Positions 45,101 to 54,219 of a stretch of DNA of 64,000 bases are shown here, one piece after another; the stretch's first letter is position 1, and every line of letters starts with the position of its first letter. The position numbers were made by a program, and so were the translations under genes. The notes under the pieces are model-generated. The model saw only the letters and a program-made list of their open reading frames with translations. It did no database searches and was not told where the DNA came from. The DNA is taken from the NCBI GenBank assembly GCA_037693485.1, contig CM075353.1:57220501-57284500 (forward strand), in the 5' to 3' direction. This DNA is from Kitagawia praeruptora. Taxonomy: Eukaryota; Streptophyta; Magnoliopsida; Apiales; Apiaceae.

Positions 45101-46796
45101 CAGGGTTTGCTAACCATTCAGGAAACTGAATCTCTTCAATAAAACCAGCTTCCAAGAGCTTATCCACTTCTTGCTTAATGGCCTCTTGCCTTTCCGGAGC
45201 AAAGTTTCTCTTCTTCTGCTTTATTGTCTTCCTCTTGGGATCAACATTTAACTTATGAGTTATGAGTTGGGGGTCAATCCCTGGCATATCAGCTGCTGTC
45301 CAAGCGAACATGTTGCTATTCTTTTGTAAGAATTCTATCAACTTGCCCTTCAGGGGTTCTTTCAGAGATGCTCCAACATAAGTAACTTTTTCAGGATCGT
45401 TCGGCTCTAGAGGTATGGGAATCAAATCCTCTGCTGGCTTCCCTCTATGCTCTTCATCATCCCGGGCATCCATGTCTTCAATCGGAAGGACTTGCCCCCT
45501 GACTCCATCGGCCCTCAGCGCGGCTACATAGCAACTTCTTGCCATCTTCTGATCACCCTTCTGTTCTCCGACACCATTCCGTGTCGGAAACTTAATCTTC
45601 ATATGATAGGAAGAGGCCACAGCCTTAAATGCATGAAGTCCAGTCCTTCCAAGGATTGCGTTGTATGTTGAAGCTGCATTAATCACCAAGAAGTTCAGCA
45701 TCTGAGTCGCCTCCTTGGGCTCCTGCCCAACAGTTACGGGTAACTGAATAGTCCCTTCAACGTTGGACTCCACTCCGTTAAACCCGTATATGGGCATGTT
45801 TGTAGGGGTCAACTGAGAGTCGTTGTACCCCATCTTCACAAATGCATCATGAATAAAAATATCCACAGAAGCTCCATTGTCTATCAAGACTCGTTTTACT
45901 TTTGAGTTTCCAATCACAGGAGTTATGACCAGCGGGTCGTCATGGGGGAACTTCACCCCTTCCAAGTCTGAATCATCGAAATCAATTACCATCTCAGTTT
46001 TAGCACGCTTCGGGGCCTCTCCCACAATGTGCATTACTTCTCTAGCATAAGCCTTTCGAGAATTCTTAGTTGTGCCAGCTGCTGTCGGGCCTCCCCAGAT
46101 CATGTTGATAACTGCTCTTCGGGGCTGTGGATTGCGGTCATGGTTGTCATCCCTCCTGTTATTGTCCCTTCTGTCATTGTCCCTTCTCTGGTTTCCACGG
46201 TCATCACCCTTGGTGAACTGACTTAGGTTTCCTCTTCGTATCAAGAACTTAATCTCATCCTTGAGTTGCCTACAATCGTCGGTGTCATGTCTCACATCTT
46301 TATGGAACCTGCAGTACTGATCCTTGTTCCGCTTGGCTGGGTCTCCCCTAAGTGGCTTCGGCCATCGGAAGTCCTTTTCCTTTTCAATGTCCAACAGGAT
46401 CTGACTTCGTGGAGCATTAAGCCTGGCATACTCGGAAAACCTTGGACCCGAGCTCTTTTTTGGAGCAGATTCAGAGTCTCTGCTAGTTCGGGGATACTTG
46501 TCCCTAGCGTCGTACTCTTGTTCTTGCTTCCGCTTGTTGTTCCCTCCATTGCCCAATGCGGCTTCCTTTTTCATGCTGTCCTCAGCTTTTATATACTTGT
46601 CTGCCCTCCATTGGAGCTCATCCATGCTTTCAGGGGGGTGTTTTGCCAGCGACCTCTTAAAAAAGAGATCCGTGGTTCCGTGCTGCAAGGCTACCATAGC
46701 CACCTTATTTTCCAAATCAGTTATGTTCAGGGTCTCCTTAGTGAATCGCTTGATATAATCCCTCAAGTTCTCGTTCTTTCCCTGTACTACATACAT
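42174..46796 (-). pseudogene. Tat-1 gag C-terminus and pol: protease, RT, RNase H, second RNase H, integrase
   Basis: One frame of 1,541 codons with only two stops, both TAG (43947-43949 and 43143-43145). In order: gag C-terminal part with FHKDVRHDTDDCRQLK near 46300; protease with VLIDNGASVDIF near 45880; RT with PLPRIDMLIDA, MAFGLKNAGATYQRL and the catalytic YIDD near 44760; Ty3 RNase H with FDIAYKPQ near 44040; archaeal-type RNase H with YFDGASK, EYEALIAGL and GDSRLVV (43870-43660); and integrase with CDRCQKHA, WGMDILGPFP, TDNGTQF and a GQAEVANR glutamate, then a GPY/F-like GPYRVRKV. The catalytic residues look complete. Functional only if both stops and the gag frameshift were absent. Confidence 0.93.
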
Positions 46797-47869
46797 AAGG
46801 GATGCAGAGCTTTTCTCATGAATCCGCTAATGAATTGACTGACAAAAGCGGTACTCAACTCCTTGAAAGAGCTAATCGAGTTTGGAGGTAAACGACTATA
46901 CCAACGTTGCGCCATGCCCGACAGGGTTTGGGGAAACGCCCTACACTTAAGGGCGTCGTTAGCAGGCTGAAGTAACAATGCGCTCGTAAATGTTCTCACA
47001 TGAGTTGCGGGATCCCCCGTTCTATCATAAGCTTTGATTGTGGGCATCTTAAACTTTTGGGAGATATGTGCGTTCATCACCTCCTCAGTGAATGGAGGGG
47101 TTGGATCATCAAGATCTCCTTGTAGCATCAGGTCTTTGGGGTTACTCTTGGGGAGTTCCACCCTTGTAGTCCCTCTGGTTGGGGCTTCAACCCTTCGGCG
47201 TCTTCTTGAAGACCTTTCCAAATCTATGAAGGGAATCCCTCCTGAAGTCGGAGTAGGTCGAGTCTGATTAGATCTGGCTTGTTCTCTGGCCATGTCTTCC
47301 TTTAACCTTAAGATCTCGGCTTCATAAGCCTTAATCCTCTCAGTAGTTGTTGAAGGGAGTCCATCGTGAGTTATTTGAGTTCTTCCTCGAGGTTCTTTAC
47401 TTGCACGTCGCCTCCTTGGAGCTTCATCACGTTCGTAATCATCATCAGAAGATGACTCATCCGTATAAGGACCAGAAAAATCGTTATAATCTCGATCTCG
47501 AATATACAGGGCATGACCACTTGGTCCAGCTCCTTGGGTAGGAGGGTAGTTAGGCAGCCCATACATCGGATTGGTGCTTATGGGGAGATCCGTAGTGTGG
47601 ATCTGAACCCCTCGTGAAGGGTTGTTGGGATCTACAATCAAGGAAGAAATCCCCACCTGGAGGGGGTTAGTCCCTGGATTTGTGTGGACGATCGGAGGTA
47701 GCGTACTCTCAACATGGGAAGTCGTCCCTAGGGGTTGAGAAACTTGATACGGAACGATAGTCCCGGATGTTGGAGGTACTTGTTCAGTGAGGGGCGGAGC
47801 AGAGCTAAGAGGTAGAGCCTCGGTTGCGATTGGCTCTGTAATTGCTGGTGTCCTTCGTGTGTTAACCAT
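46787..47869 (-). pseudogene. Tat-1 gag, N-terminal part, frameshifted
   Basis: ATG at 47869 (MVNTRRTP), 360 codons, with a Pro/Thr-rich N-terminus, a coiled coil (47300-47220) and the retrotransposon gag core ending F.RKALHPLCM. At 46787 it stops, while the conserved sequence SASLMYVVQGKNENLRDYI continues in the next frame. The shift lies in an A-run (gagaaaagc near 46822), consistent with one lost A. It could be a real mutation or a homopolymer assembly error. Confidence 0.85.
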
Positions 47870-47884
47870 GGTAGATGTTTTGTT

Positions 47885-47902
47885 CCCACAGACGGCGCCA
47901 AA
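47885..47902 (-). promoter_or_regulatory. Tat-1 primer binding site
   Basis: Minus strand tttggcgccgtctgtggg directly inside the 5' LTR, a PBS of the GGCGCC type common in plant Ty3/gypsy elements. Confidence 0.85.
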
Positions 47903-48419
47903 TGTTGTGGAATAAAAACTAGGTTATCAAATTGTGGTTAGGGTTTGTATATTTAATGCTAGGGTGCGTGAGCTTCGTGCTTTAATGGCTGCTCTCGTGT
48001 TCGTGGCTAAGTCTGCCTTCACAAGATGCCTACGTACTTTGATGAATATCAAAGATCAAGCCAAAAAACGTAGTTCTAGGATGAGGGGTCTGACCCTTTA
48101 TATAGGCTGAGAAGCCCAAGAATTGTGATAGGGTTAGGTGACTTGGTGGGCAAGTCAACCAGGAGGAAAGTTCTAGACTCCTATCTTGTAGGAGTCTATT
48201 TCCTTGTATGACTGTGTGCCTTGGAGGCTACTCTTTTAAGAGATAACATCCTTATCTGACTTGTATTTCCCAGCTGTTAATTATCCCTTAATATTAATTA
48301 CGAAATTAATATTATAATTGGGGTTTGGGCCCATCTGGTGAGCCCCACGTTTGGAACATTCTAGGTCTAATTAATGCCACATTAAATGTGTCTTTAGGGC
48401 TTACTTTTAGCCCATATCA
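47903..48419 (-). repeat. Tat-1 5' LTR
   Basis: 517 bp, plus strand tgttgtggaa...cccatatca. A TATA-like tatataggc is visible on the plus strand and (t/c)tatataaagg on the minus strand near 48100. The next bases are atcgg (48420-48424), one half of the target duplication, whose partner is lost with the truncated end. Confidence 0.93.
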
Positions 48420-48964
48420 ATCGGTCACCAATATTTGATGATGTGTTGCAAGGTCGTGCTCCAAACATAAATTATACTATAAATGGAAACAATTATAATA
48501 CGGGATACTACTTAACAGATAGAATTTATCCTGAATGGGCTACTTTCATTAAAACGATACCACGTTCGCAAGGTGATAAAAGAAAATTATTTTCAAAATA
48601 TCAAGAAAGCCAGCGAAAAGACGTTGGACGAGCATTCAGTGTGTTACAGTCCCGTTTCGTAATTGTACGTGCTCCGGCACGCTTTTGGGACAAAGATGAT
48701 CTTGGGAGAATTATGAGAGCATGCATCATAATACATAATATGATTGTTGAAGACGAGATGGACACATATGCCACTCAATTTGGTCCATTACTAACTTATG
48801 ATGATACAACAAATGGCTTATCACAACCAAACTTAGGCGAAGAACCTTTTATCCCGTATGAAACGTATATTCAAAACACTTTACAGATGCGTGATAAACG
48901 GACACATCGTCAGCTACAAAATGACTTGGTTGAGAATATCTCGCAGTTCCACAATAATCGTTAA
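48420..48964 (+). pseudogene. PIF/Harbinger transposase, C-terminal fragment cut by Tat-1
   Basis: Reading from the LTR edge, the frame gives RSPIFDDVLQGRAPN and continues without a stop to 48964 (about 180 residues). It matches the DDE-type nuclease of plant Harbinger (ALP1-like) transposases: the GYYLTD.IYP.WATFIKTIP block, then the RAFSVLQSRFVIVRAPARFW block, then a HNMIVEDE patch. The catalytic Glu of the usual ERAFG motif reads Gly here (GRAFS), so the product would be inactive even if complete. The N-terminal half is not in the window; it should lie left of the lost Tat-1 end. Confidence 0.85.
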
Positions 48965-49349
48965 TTTTTTTTATATTGTAACGTTTAAATTCAATGCTTT
49001 TGCGTGTGATGTTTCCAGTATATTGTTTTTTAATATTATGATGCAGTTTAATTTTGAGAAGTGTCTTTATTTTAATAATATTTTTAAAATCATTTTCAAA
49101 AAAATTATTTTTAAAAACTTTAATTTTATTAAAACAATTTTAACATTATTAAATTAAACTAAAATTTAAATAAAACATAGGGTGAGGGCCGGGAAAATAT
49201 GGCAAATGGGCTTGGCATTGGAGGGTTTTTTTGGAGCCCAGTTTTGTATGATGTGGCATGGGGTGGGGACCGTGAAAAAGGGAAATGGGCGGATAGCGTT
49301 GTGGCTGCTCTTAGTTGTATTGATGTACTAGCGTTCTCTGACTTCATTG
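48965..49349. other. AT-rich stretch after the Harbinger fragment
   Basis: Probably the 3' part of the Harbinger element, including ccgtgaaaaaggg and ggccgggaaaatatggcaaa, which could be remnants of a terminal repeat. No gene. Confidence 0.4.
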
Positions 49350-50074
49350 GTTCTTTCGATGGCAAAAGGTCACTTTCCCTACTATACTATTGTAAAATTT
49401 CCGTTTAGCCTACTGTACTATCAAAGGCATCACTGCACTTTCCATTTTTTCTCTTTTCCCTATCGCCGTCAGTCAAGAATTGGTTCCGTCAGTTTGACTG
49501 TTAAAATGCTGACTGTGATGCACTGTTAGCCTGCCACGTGGACGCCACATCAGCATAATCATAATTTTTTTATAAAAAATTATTAAAAACTTTAAAAAGT
49601 CATAAAAACTTTAAAAATATCATAAAAAATTCAAAAAAATCGTATTTAAATCCACAAAAAAAATTTAAAATTATAAAAACTTTAAAAAAATTATTAAAAA
49701 ATTATAAAAACTTTAAAAAATCATACAAATTCAAAAAATCGTAATCAATTCATTAAAAATTATAAATATTTTTATATAATCTTAATTTTAATAAAAAAAA
49801 TCGAATCCCACCAGTTCAAAATCTTAATTTTAATAATCTTTGTTCTCGTATTTAATTTTCCAAAAAAAAAACACAAAAATATTAGTTTCATAAAATATTA
49901 ACCAAAAATTCAATAAAATCAACCTGGGCATTGAACTGGACGATAGTACAGAACCTAGGCTTTGATGACACGTACACAATGTCTCACTCTCAGTCGATAA
50001 CAAGATAAGAATTTATAACACCATAAATGAATATTGAAATGCAATTTTTACACACACCGTTTGGACCTCAAAAA

Positions 50075-50299
50075 CTAGATACAATCTTTATATGATTCAC
50101 AGCAGCTCACCCAATATAAAGTATAAACACAAACAATCCCAGCAATTTCTATCAGCAAAGAGGCAAAACTTACTAAAGGGATTACATCCATGAGAGAAAT
50201 TGGATAGAAATCATTCAATTTCATAACTAACATGTCGATTTGAGATGATCTTGTCATGGTTTTTATAAATTGTGCTAGCTCTTTGATGATTTCACACAA
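50075..50299 (-). pseudogene. Captured fragment, probably of an aluminium-activated malate transporter (ALMT) gene
   Basis: 75 codons. The piece ELAQFIKTMTRSSQIDMLV followed by LMDVIPLVSFASLLIEIAG resembles two parts of the C-terminal cytosolic region of plant ALMT anion channels (an ELA..IKTMT patch and a (I/L)PLVT.ASLLIEI patch), with the middle missing. It lies inside a Mutator-like element, which often picks up gene pieces. It cannot encode a channel. Assignment rests on recalled family patterns. Confidence 0.5.
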
Positions 50300-50399
50300 G
50301 TATTGGAGCTAACACTAGAGTATATATCACCGAGATGAATCTTAACAAAGTCAGGGGACTTTTTTTCGAAAATCGAATTGAATTACTAATGGGTGAATT

Positions 50400-50745
50400 C
50401 AGATTCAGCAAGGGGGAGTGTTGAATGGGATCGATACGATGACAAGCTATTCGAGATGGGTGGAATGAAGAATGGGCGAACGGCGGTGGTAGTTTGTTGG
50501 CGGTGAAGGAGGTGGCAGTGAGGTTGGTTGCAGGCGGAGGAGGTCGATGAAAGGAAGAAGAGAATGGGAGGTGGTGTTGCAGGAGGTGGGGCGATGGTTT
50601 GATGGGATTCAGGCGGCGACTGTAGAGGCCGGAGGATGGAGGAAGATGGCTATGGCGGCGGTGACGCGGCGGAAGGGAAGCAGGTGGGTAGAGTGGTGTT
50701 ATGGGTTGTTGGGTGGAGTGGTGAAGGGAAGGAGATGGGATTAAT
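50400..50745. other. GC-rich insert inside MULE-1
   Basis: Composition changes sharply to G-rich repeats of gcggcggtg / gaggtggc type. A 65-codon plus-strand frame (50547-50744) has no recognisable domain. Possibly a second captured fragment, such as a 5' UTR or first exon. Confidence 0.35.
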
Positions 50746-51147
50746 AATACTTGGGTGTTATGGGTTATAATTTTTTTATGATTTTTTATGAATTTTTAAA
50801 AGTTTTTATGAGTTTAAAAAAAAATAGGACTGTGCTGATGTGGCGTGTACGTGGCAGGCTGACTATGCATCCCAATCATCAATTTAACGGTCAAACTGAC
50901 GGACTAAATTTTTGATTAACGGTGGTGGGGTAAAAGGAAAAAAAGGAAAGTACAGTGATGCCTTCGATAGTACAATAGGCTAAACAGAAATTTTACAAAA
51001 GTACAGTAGGGAAAGTGACCTTTTGCCCGTTCTTTAGAGGGTATGTTCTAGTTCTGTACAAGACAAACTGGCAGCAACTTCTTTCCATTTGCCTGTAAAT
51101 GCCCTCAGTACTAGTTAAATATTTTTCATCTTAATACAATAATTTAT

Positions 51148-52188
51148 GGGAAATTCCATTTGGTACCATTGTACTTTTGGCTTTTCCAAATGGTACCATT
51201 CATTGTTTTTGTCTTCCAAATGATACACCTAAACTTTTGACTTAACCATCCAGTAAGACTCCGTTTGAAAAACATTAAACAAACGTTATAAATTTATGGG
51301 TAGGACCTCCTTTTTCAATGTCTCCGTTCTCATCCACTAATTTTGAACCGCCCCAAAGCTTTTTTACAGCCACTGCATCACCATTGCTCAAAACAACCTT
51401 GTAAACTTTCCCCGAAGCATCGGTTCCAATCACGTTATCTTCATCAAGAGCACCCAAGATTTCATATTCACTGAATCCCAATTTATGGAACGACATTAAT
51501 GTCCACTTTGATTTATCAATAGCACTTTTCACCTTCTTGAAATTCCTGTACCTCCAATAAACCAAGTAATTCCAACAATAAACACCAACCCAGCAAGAAT
51601 AAAGATTGATCTGAGCAACCAAATATAACCAATATTCTTCCCTCGAGCTCTACCTTCACATAAACCATTAATCTCTCCGCACAATTTGGGGTTCCCAAGA
51701 AGCTACTCCTGTACATTTTCTTGGCATATAATGCAGGAATAGACCCAGATAACCGATTACTTGATAAATTGAATTGATTCTTACAAGAAGAATCACCAAA
51801 ATAGTAACCGAACCACACACCTACCATATACGCACACACTCACACTAATTCAATCACATATACCCGTAGCAAGAACTAGTTACAGAGAGGGAGAGACATT
51901 CACGAGGGAGGGAGAGAGATTAGAAAGGGAAAGAGTTTTGAGAAAGGGGAAGAAATACTCGATTTAGGGATTTAGAAAAAGGGGAAGAGTAGAATTGATT
52001 TAATTAATATTTTGTTTAATTTTTAATTTAGTTAATTGGTACATCTATAACGTTTGTTTAACGTTTTTCCAACGGAGTCTTACTGGATGGTTAAGTCAAA
52101 AGTTTAGGTGTATCATTTGGAAGACAAAAACAATGAATGATACCATTTGGAAAAGCCAAAAGTACAATGGTATCAAATGGAATTTCCC
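51148..52188. mobile_element. MULE-2: Pack-MULE carrying a receptor-kinase fragment
   Basis: The ends gggaaattccatttggtacc and ggtatcaaatggaatttccc are inverted copies extending about 160 bp. A perfect 9-bp target duplication ataatttat flanks them (51139-51147 and 52189-52197). A 9-bp duplication plus long inverted repeats defines a Mutator-like element; the interior is a piece of a host gene (51275-51839), so it is a Pack-MULE of 1,041 bp. Confidence 0.92.
51275..51839 (-). pseudogene. Captured HAESA-like LRR receptor kinase fragment
   Basis: On the minus strand, NLSSNRLSGSIPALYAKKMY is the end of the leucine-rich-repeat ectodomain, followed by SSFLGTP.CAE. In the neighbouring frame come the membrane/juxtamembrane part WRYRNFKKVKSAIDKSK, WTLMSFHKLGFSEYEIL, and the kinase N-lobe with DEDNVIG...GKVYKVVLSNG and AVAVKKLWGG (the catalytic Lys). 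This order is that of HAESA/HSL1-type receptor kinases. There is at least one frameshift (about 51600), the glycine loop is altered (GTDAS), and the rest of the kinase and nearly all of the ectodomain are absent. Confidence 0.85.
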
Positions 52189-52366
52189 ATAATTTATTAG
52201 CAAAAGATACGAAAAGAGTTTTATCTCACACTACTTATAGTCATATATTCTTTCATCGACCCATTTCCATTAAAAAGAAAAAAGTCTTTATCTCATATTT
52301 TATATTCATATTCTTTAATCGGCGCATTTCCCTTTGTATAGTTGACGATAGGCAATTTCATACTTA

Positions 52367-52727
52367 GAGCATCTCCAAGAGACTCCTACATTCACTCTTC
52401 AAAATAATATAAATAAATGGCTCTTAGTAAGTTATTACATTGGTTTATGTGTCAAACTCCAACAATCCTCTTTATATTAGCTCTTTATTTATAATTTATT
52501 CATAACTTAACCCCACTATAACCAAAAGTTGTGCAAGAATTGGTGGAAATGTATATTTTATTATTAAAATACAAGTTAAGAGCTACTAGTGGCTCTTAGA
52601 AATGAGGAGAGAGAAGAGGCTCTTAGTATTTTTAAGAGCCACTAAGAGTCTTTTGGAGCAACATTTTCATTCTCTCTCCTCATTTTTTGAGTTAAGAGCT
52701 TGAATAGAGCGCCTCTCGAAGATGCTC
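52367..52727. mobile_element. Tourist-like MITE (MITE-1)
   Basis: Ends gagcatctcc and gatgctc are inverted, flanked by a TTA duplication (52364-52366 and 52728-52730), the target of PIF/Harbinger. 361 bp, AT-rich, with inverted internal blocks (taagagccac/ gtggctctta). A minus-strand frame across its right edge is not a gene. Confidence 0.75.
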
Positions 52728-52856
52728 TTATGCATATCTTTTGCAGCATAACACACTGTTGAGTAAGCAGGGTTACTGTGAATATGCAGCACAAAGGACA
52801 AACTTTGACGTGCCAACAGATTTCTACAGTCCACCTTTGAAATTTCATACATATTA

Positions 52857-53487
52857 TAGCATCTCTAATAGAGGTTGCAACAACATAGTTGTCAACTTCT
52901 ATCACATCATCATATATATTACTCCCCCCGTTTCTTTTTTCTTTGCTCATTTGCTGAATTTCACGGGTTTTAAGATAGTGGGGAATGAATGTTGTTTTTT
53001 ATAGAGTAATATGTATTGAATATTATTTTTAAGAAGTAGTGGGTATTGAATATTATTTTTTTGGAGTAGTGGGTGGAATAGTGGGTGTTGAATATTATTT
53101 TTAAGGAGTAGTGGGTGGAATAATGGGTATTGAATATTGTTTTTCTTTTGGAGTAGTGGGTGGAATAGTGGGTGTTGAATATTATTTGTAATGATTAGTG
53201 GGTGGAGCAGTGGATATTGAATATTGTTTTTTTGGAGTTGTGTGTAGTGGGTGTTGAATATTATTTTTTATGGACAAAAATAGAAAGGAGAAAAGTATTT
53301 TGAATATCCTTAAAAGGAAAGTGGGAAAAGAAATATGAGCTAGAGGGAGTACTTTTTTATATTTTCTCTCCTCCATCTCATTGTTGGCAACTTATTGGCA
53401 ACATTGATACTCCAATAGGTGGGCAATCAAGGGTGTCATGCCACATAGGACTTGACAACCTCTTGACAACCCTTATTGGAGATGCTC
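52857..53487. mobile_element. Tourist-like MITE (MITE-2), split by a Stowaway-like MITE
   Basis: Left end tagcatctctaatagaggtt and right end aacccttattggagatgctc are inverted. TTA flanks at 52854-52856 and 53488-53490. Its interior contains MITE-3 (52922-53349). Confidence 0.72.
52922..53349. mobile_element. Stowaway-like MITE (MITE-3) with internal gtgggtgttgaatatt repeats
   Basis: Ends ctccccccgtttc and gagctagagggag are inverted, with a TA duplication (52920-52921 and 53350-53351). From 53010 to 53270 the phrase (a)gtgggt(a/g)ttgaatatt(a/g)ttttt recurs about seven times at irregular 25-45-bp spacing. Confidence 0.75.
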
Positions 53488-53566
53488 TTAGCGGCAATGT
53501 ATGAATTTCGAATAAAAAAATTCAAAATGCAATAGTGGGTGAAACAAAAACAAAAGAAATGTAGTA

Positions 53567-53880
53567 CTCCCTCCGTCTCTCTCGTAGTTCTTTACATTGA
53601 GTTTTTTCACGGATACCAAGAATTATGATTAAAATAAGTAAAGTAGTTGGTGTAATAATGATTTTATTGTTAAAATAAGTGAAATAGTGGGTGTAATAGT
53701 GATTTTATTGTTAAAATAAATACAGTAGTAAGAGTAATACAGTAGTATAAAGTGTTGAAAAAATGTAATGAAGTAATGGATGTAATAATGTATTTTATTA
53801 TTAAAAGTTACTATTTATAATATGTAAATAAATGAGAGGACGTCCCAGAATAGATACCGTAAATAAATGAGAGGGAATAG
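53567..53880. mobile_element. Stowaway-like MITE (MITE-4), degenerate
   Basis: Left end ctccctccgtctctctcgt after TA is typical of Stowaway MITEs; the right end gagagggaatag before TA (53881-53882) is degenerate. The interior repeats gtaataatg/ attttattgttaaaataag units. Confidence 0.6.
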
Positions 53881-54219
53881 TAAACGCTTGATAGAATCTA
53901 AAAGGCCTCGCTCAAAAACAAAGAATTACTCCGTATTATGTAATTATCAAAATTTTCTTAAGAGATATCAGCCCAATAAAGTACATAGAAACAGGGCACA
54001 AAACAAGTGATACATGTGCTGGGTAAAAGAGATTATCCAGTCTCCTCCCCTTAATGTGCTGGTTTGACACACTAATGACTCTAATTTATAAATCATCACC
54101 ACAAAAACAATTTTACCATAACCGGAACACTATAGTACACTTGTACTGTTATTAAAGTTGACAACAATTCAGAAATCATACAGCAGTCCAAGAAACATCC
54201 ACATCAAGGACAAGAACTG

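Larger units (their letters stand above)
37861..48419 (-). mobile_element. Tat-1: young Tat/Ogre-like Ty3/gypsy retrotransposon with an antisense gene
   Basis: 5' LTR 47903-48419 (517 bp), PBS, gag, PR-RT-RH-aRH-IN, an antisense three-exon gene, a 79-bp tandem array, PPT, and a 3' LTR (37861-38292) lacking its last ~85 bp. RT before integrase defines Ty3/gypsy. The second, archaeal-type RNase H and the extra ORF between pol and 3' LTR define the Tat branch. Over the 432 bp present in both LTRs I count two differences, so insertion is recent. The right flank is a Harbinger transposase, interrupted in frame. Three coding lesions (one frameshift, two TAG codons) break gag-pol. Confidence 0.93.
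49360..51028. mobile_element. MULE-1: Mutator-like non-autonomous element with long terminal inverted repeats
   Basis: The ends ggcaaaaggtcactttccct... (49361) and ...agggaaagtgaccttttgcc (to 51027) are inverted copies over roughly 180 bp with some gaps. Flanks gttctttcga (49350-49359) and gttctttaga (51029-51038) form a 9-10-bp target duplication with one mismatch, the length typical of Mutator. There is no transposase. The interior has an A/T-rich part (49560-49930), a probable gene fragment on the minus strand (50075-50299) and a GC-rich part (50400-50740) unlike its surroundings. Confidence 0.82.

Noticed and set aside
46266..46838. 190-codon plus-strand frame opposite Tat-1 gag
   Set aside because: Antisense shadow of the gag coding region, hydrophobic by codon complement, with no independent support.
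53182..53376. 64-codon minus-strand frame in MITE-3
   Set aside because: It overlaps MITE-3 internal repeats and its right end; no domain.
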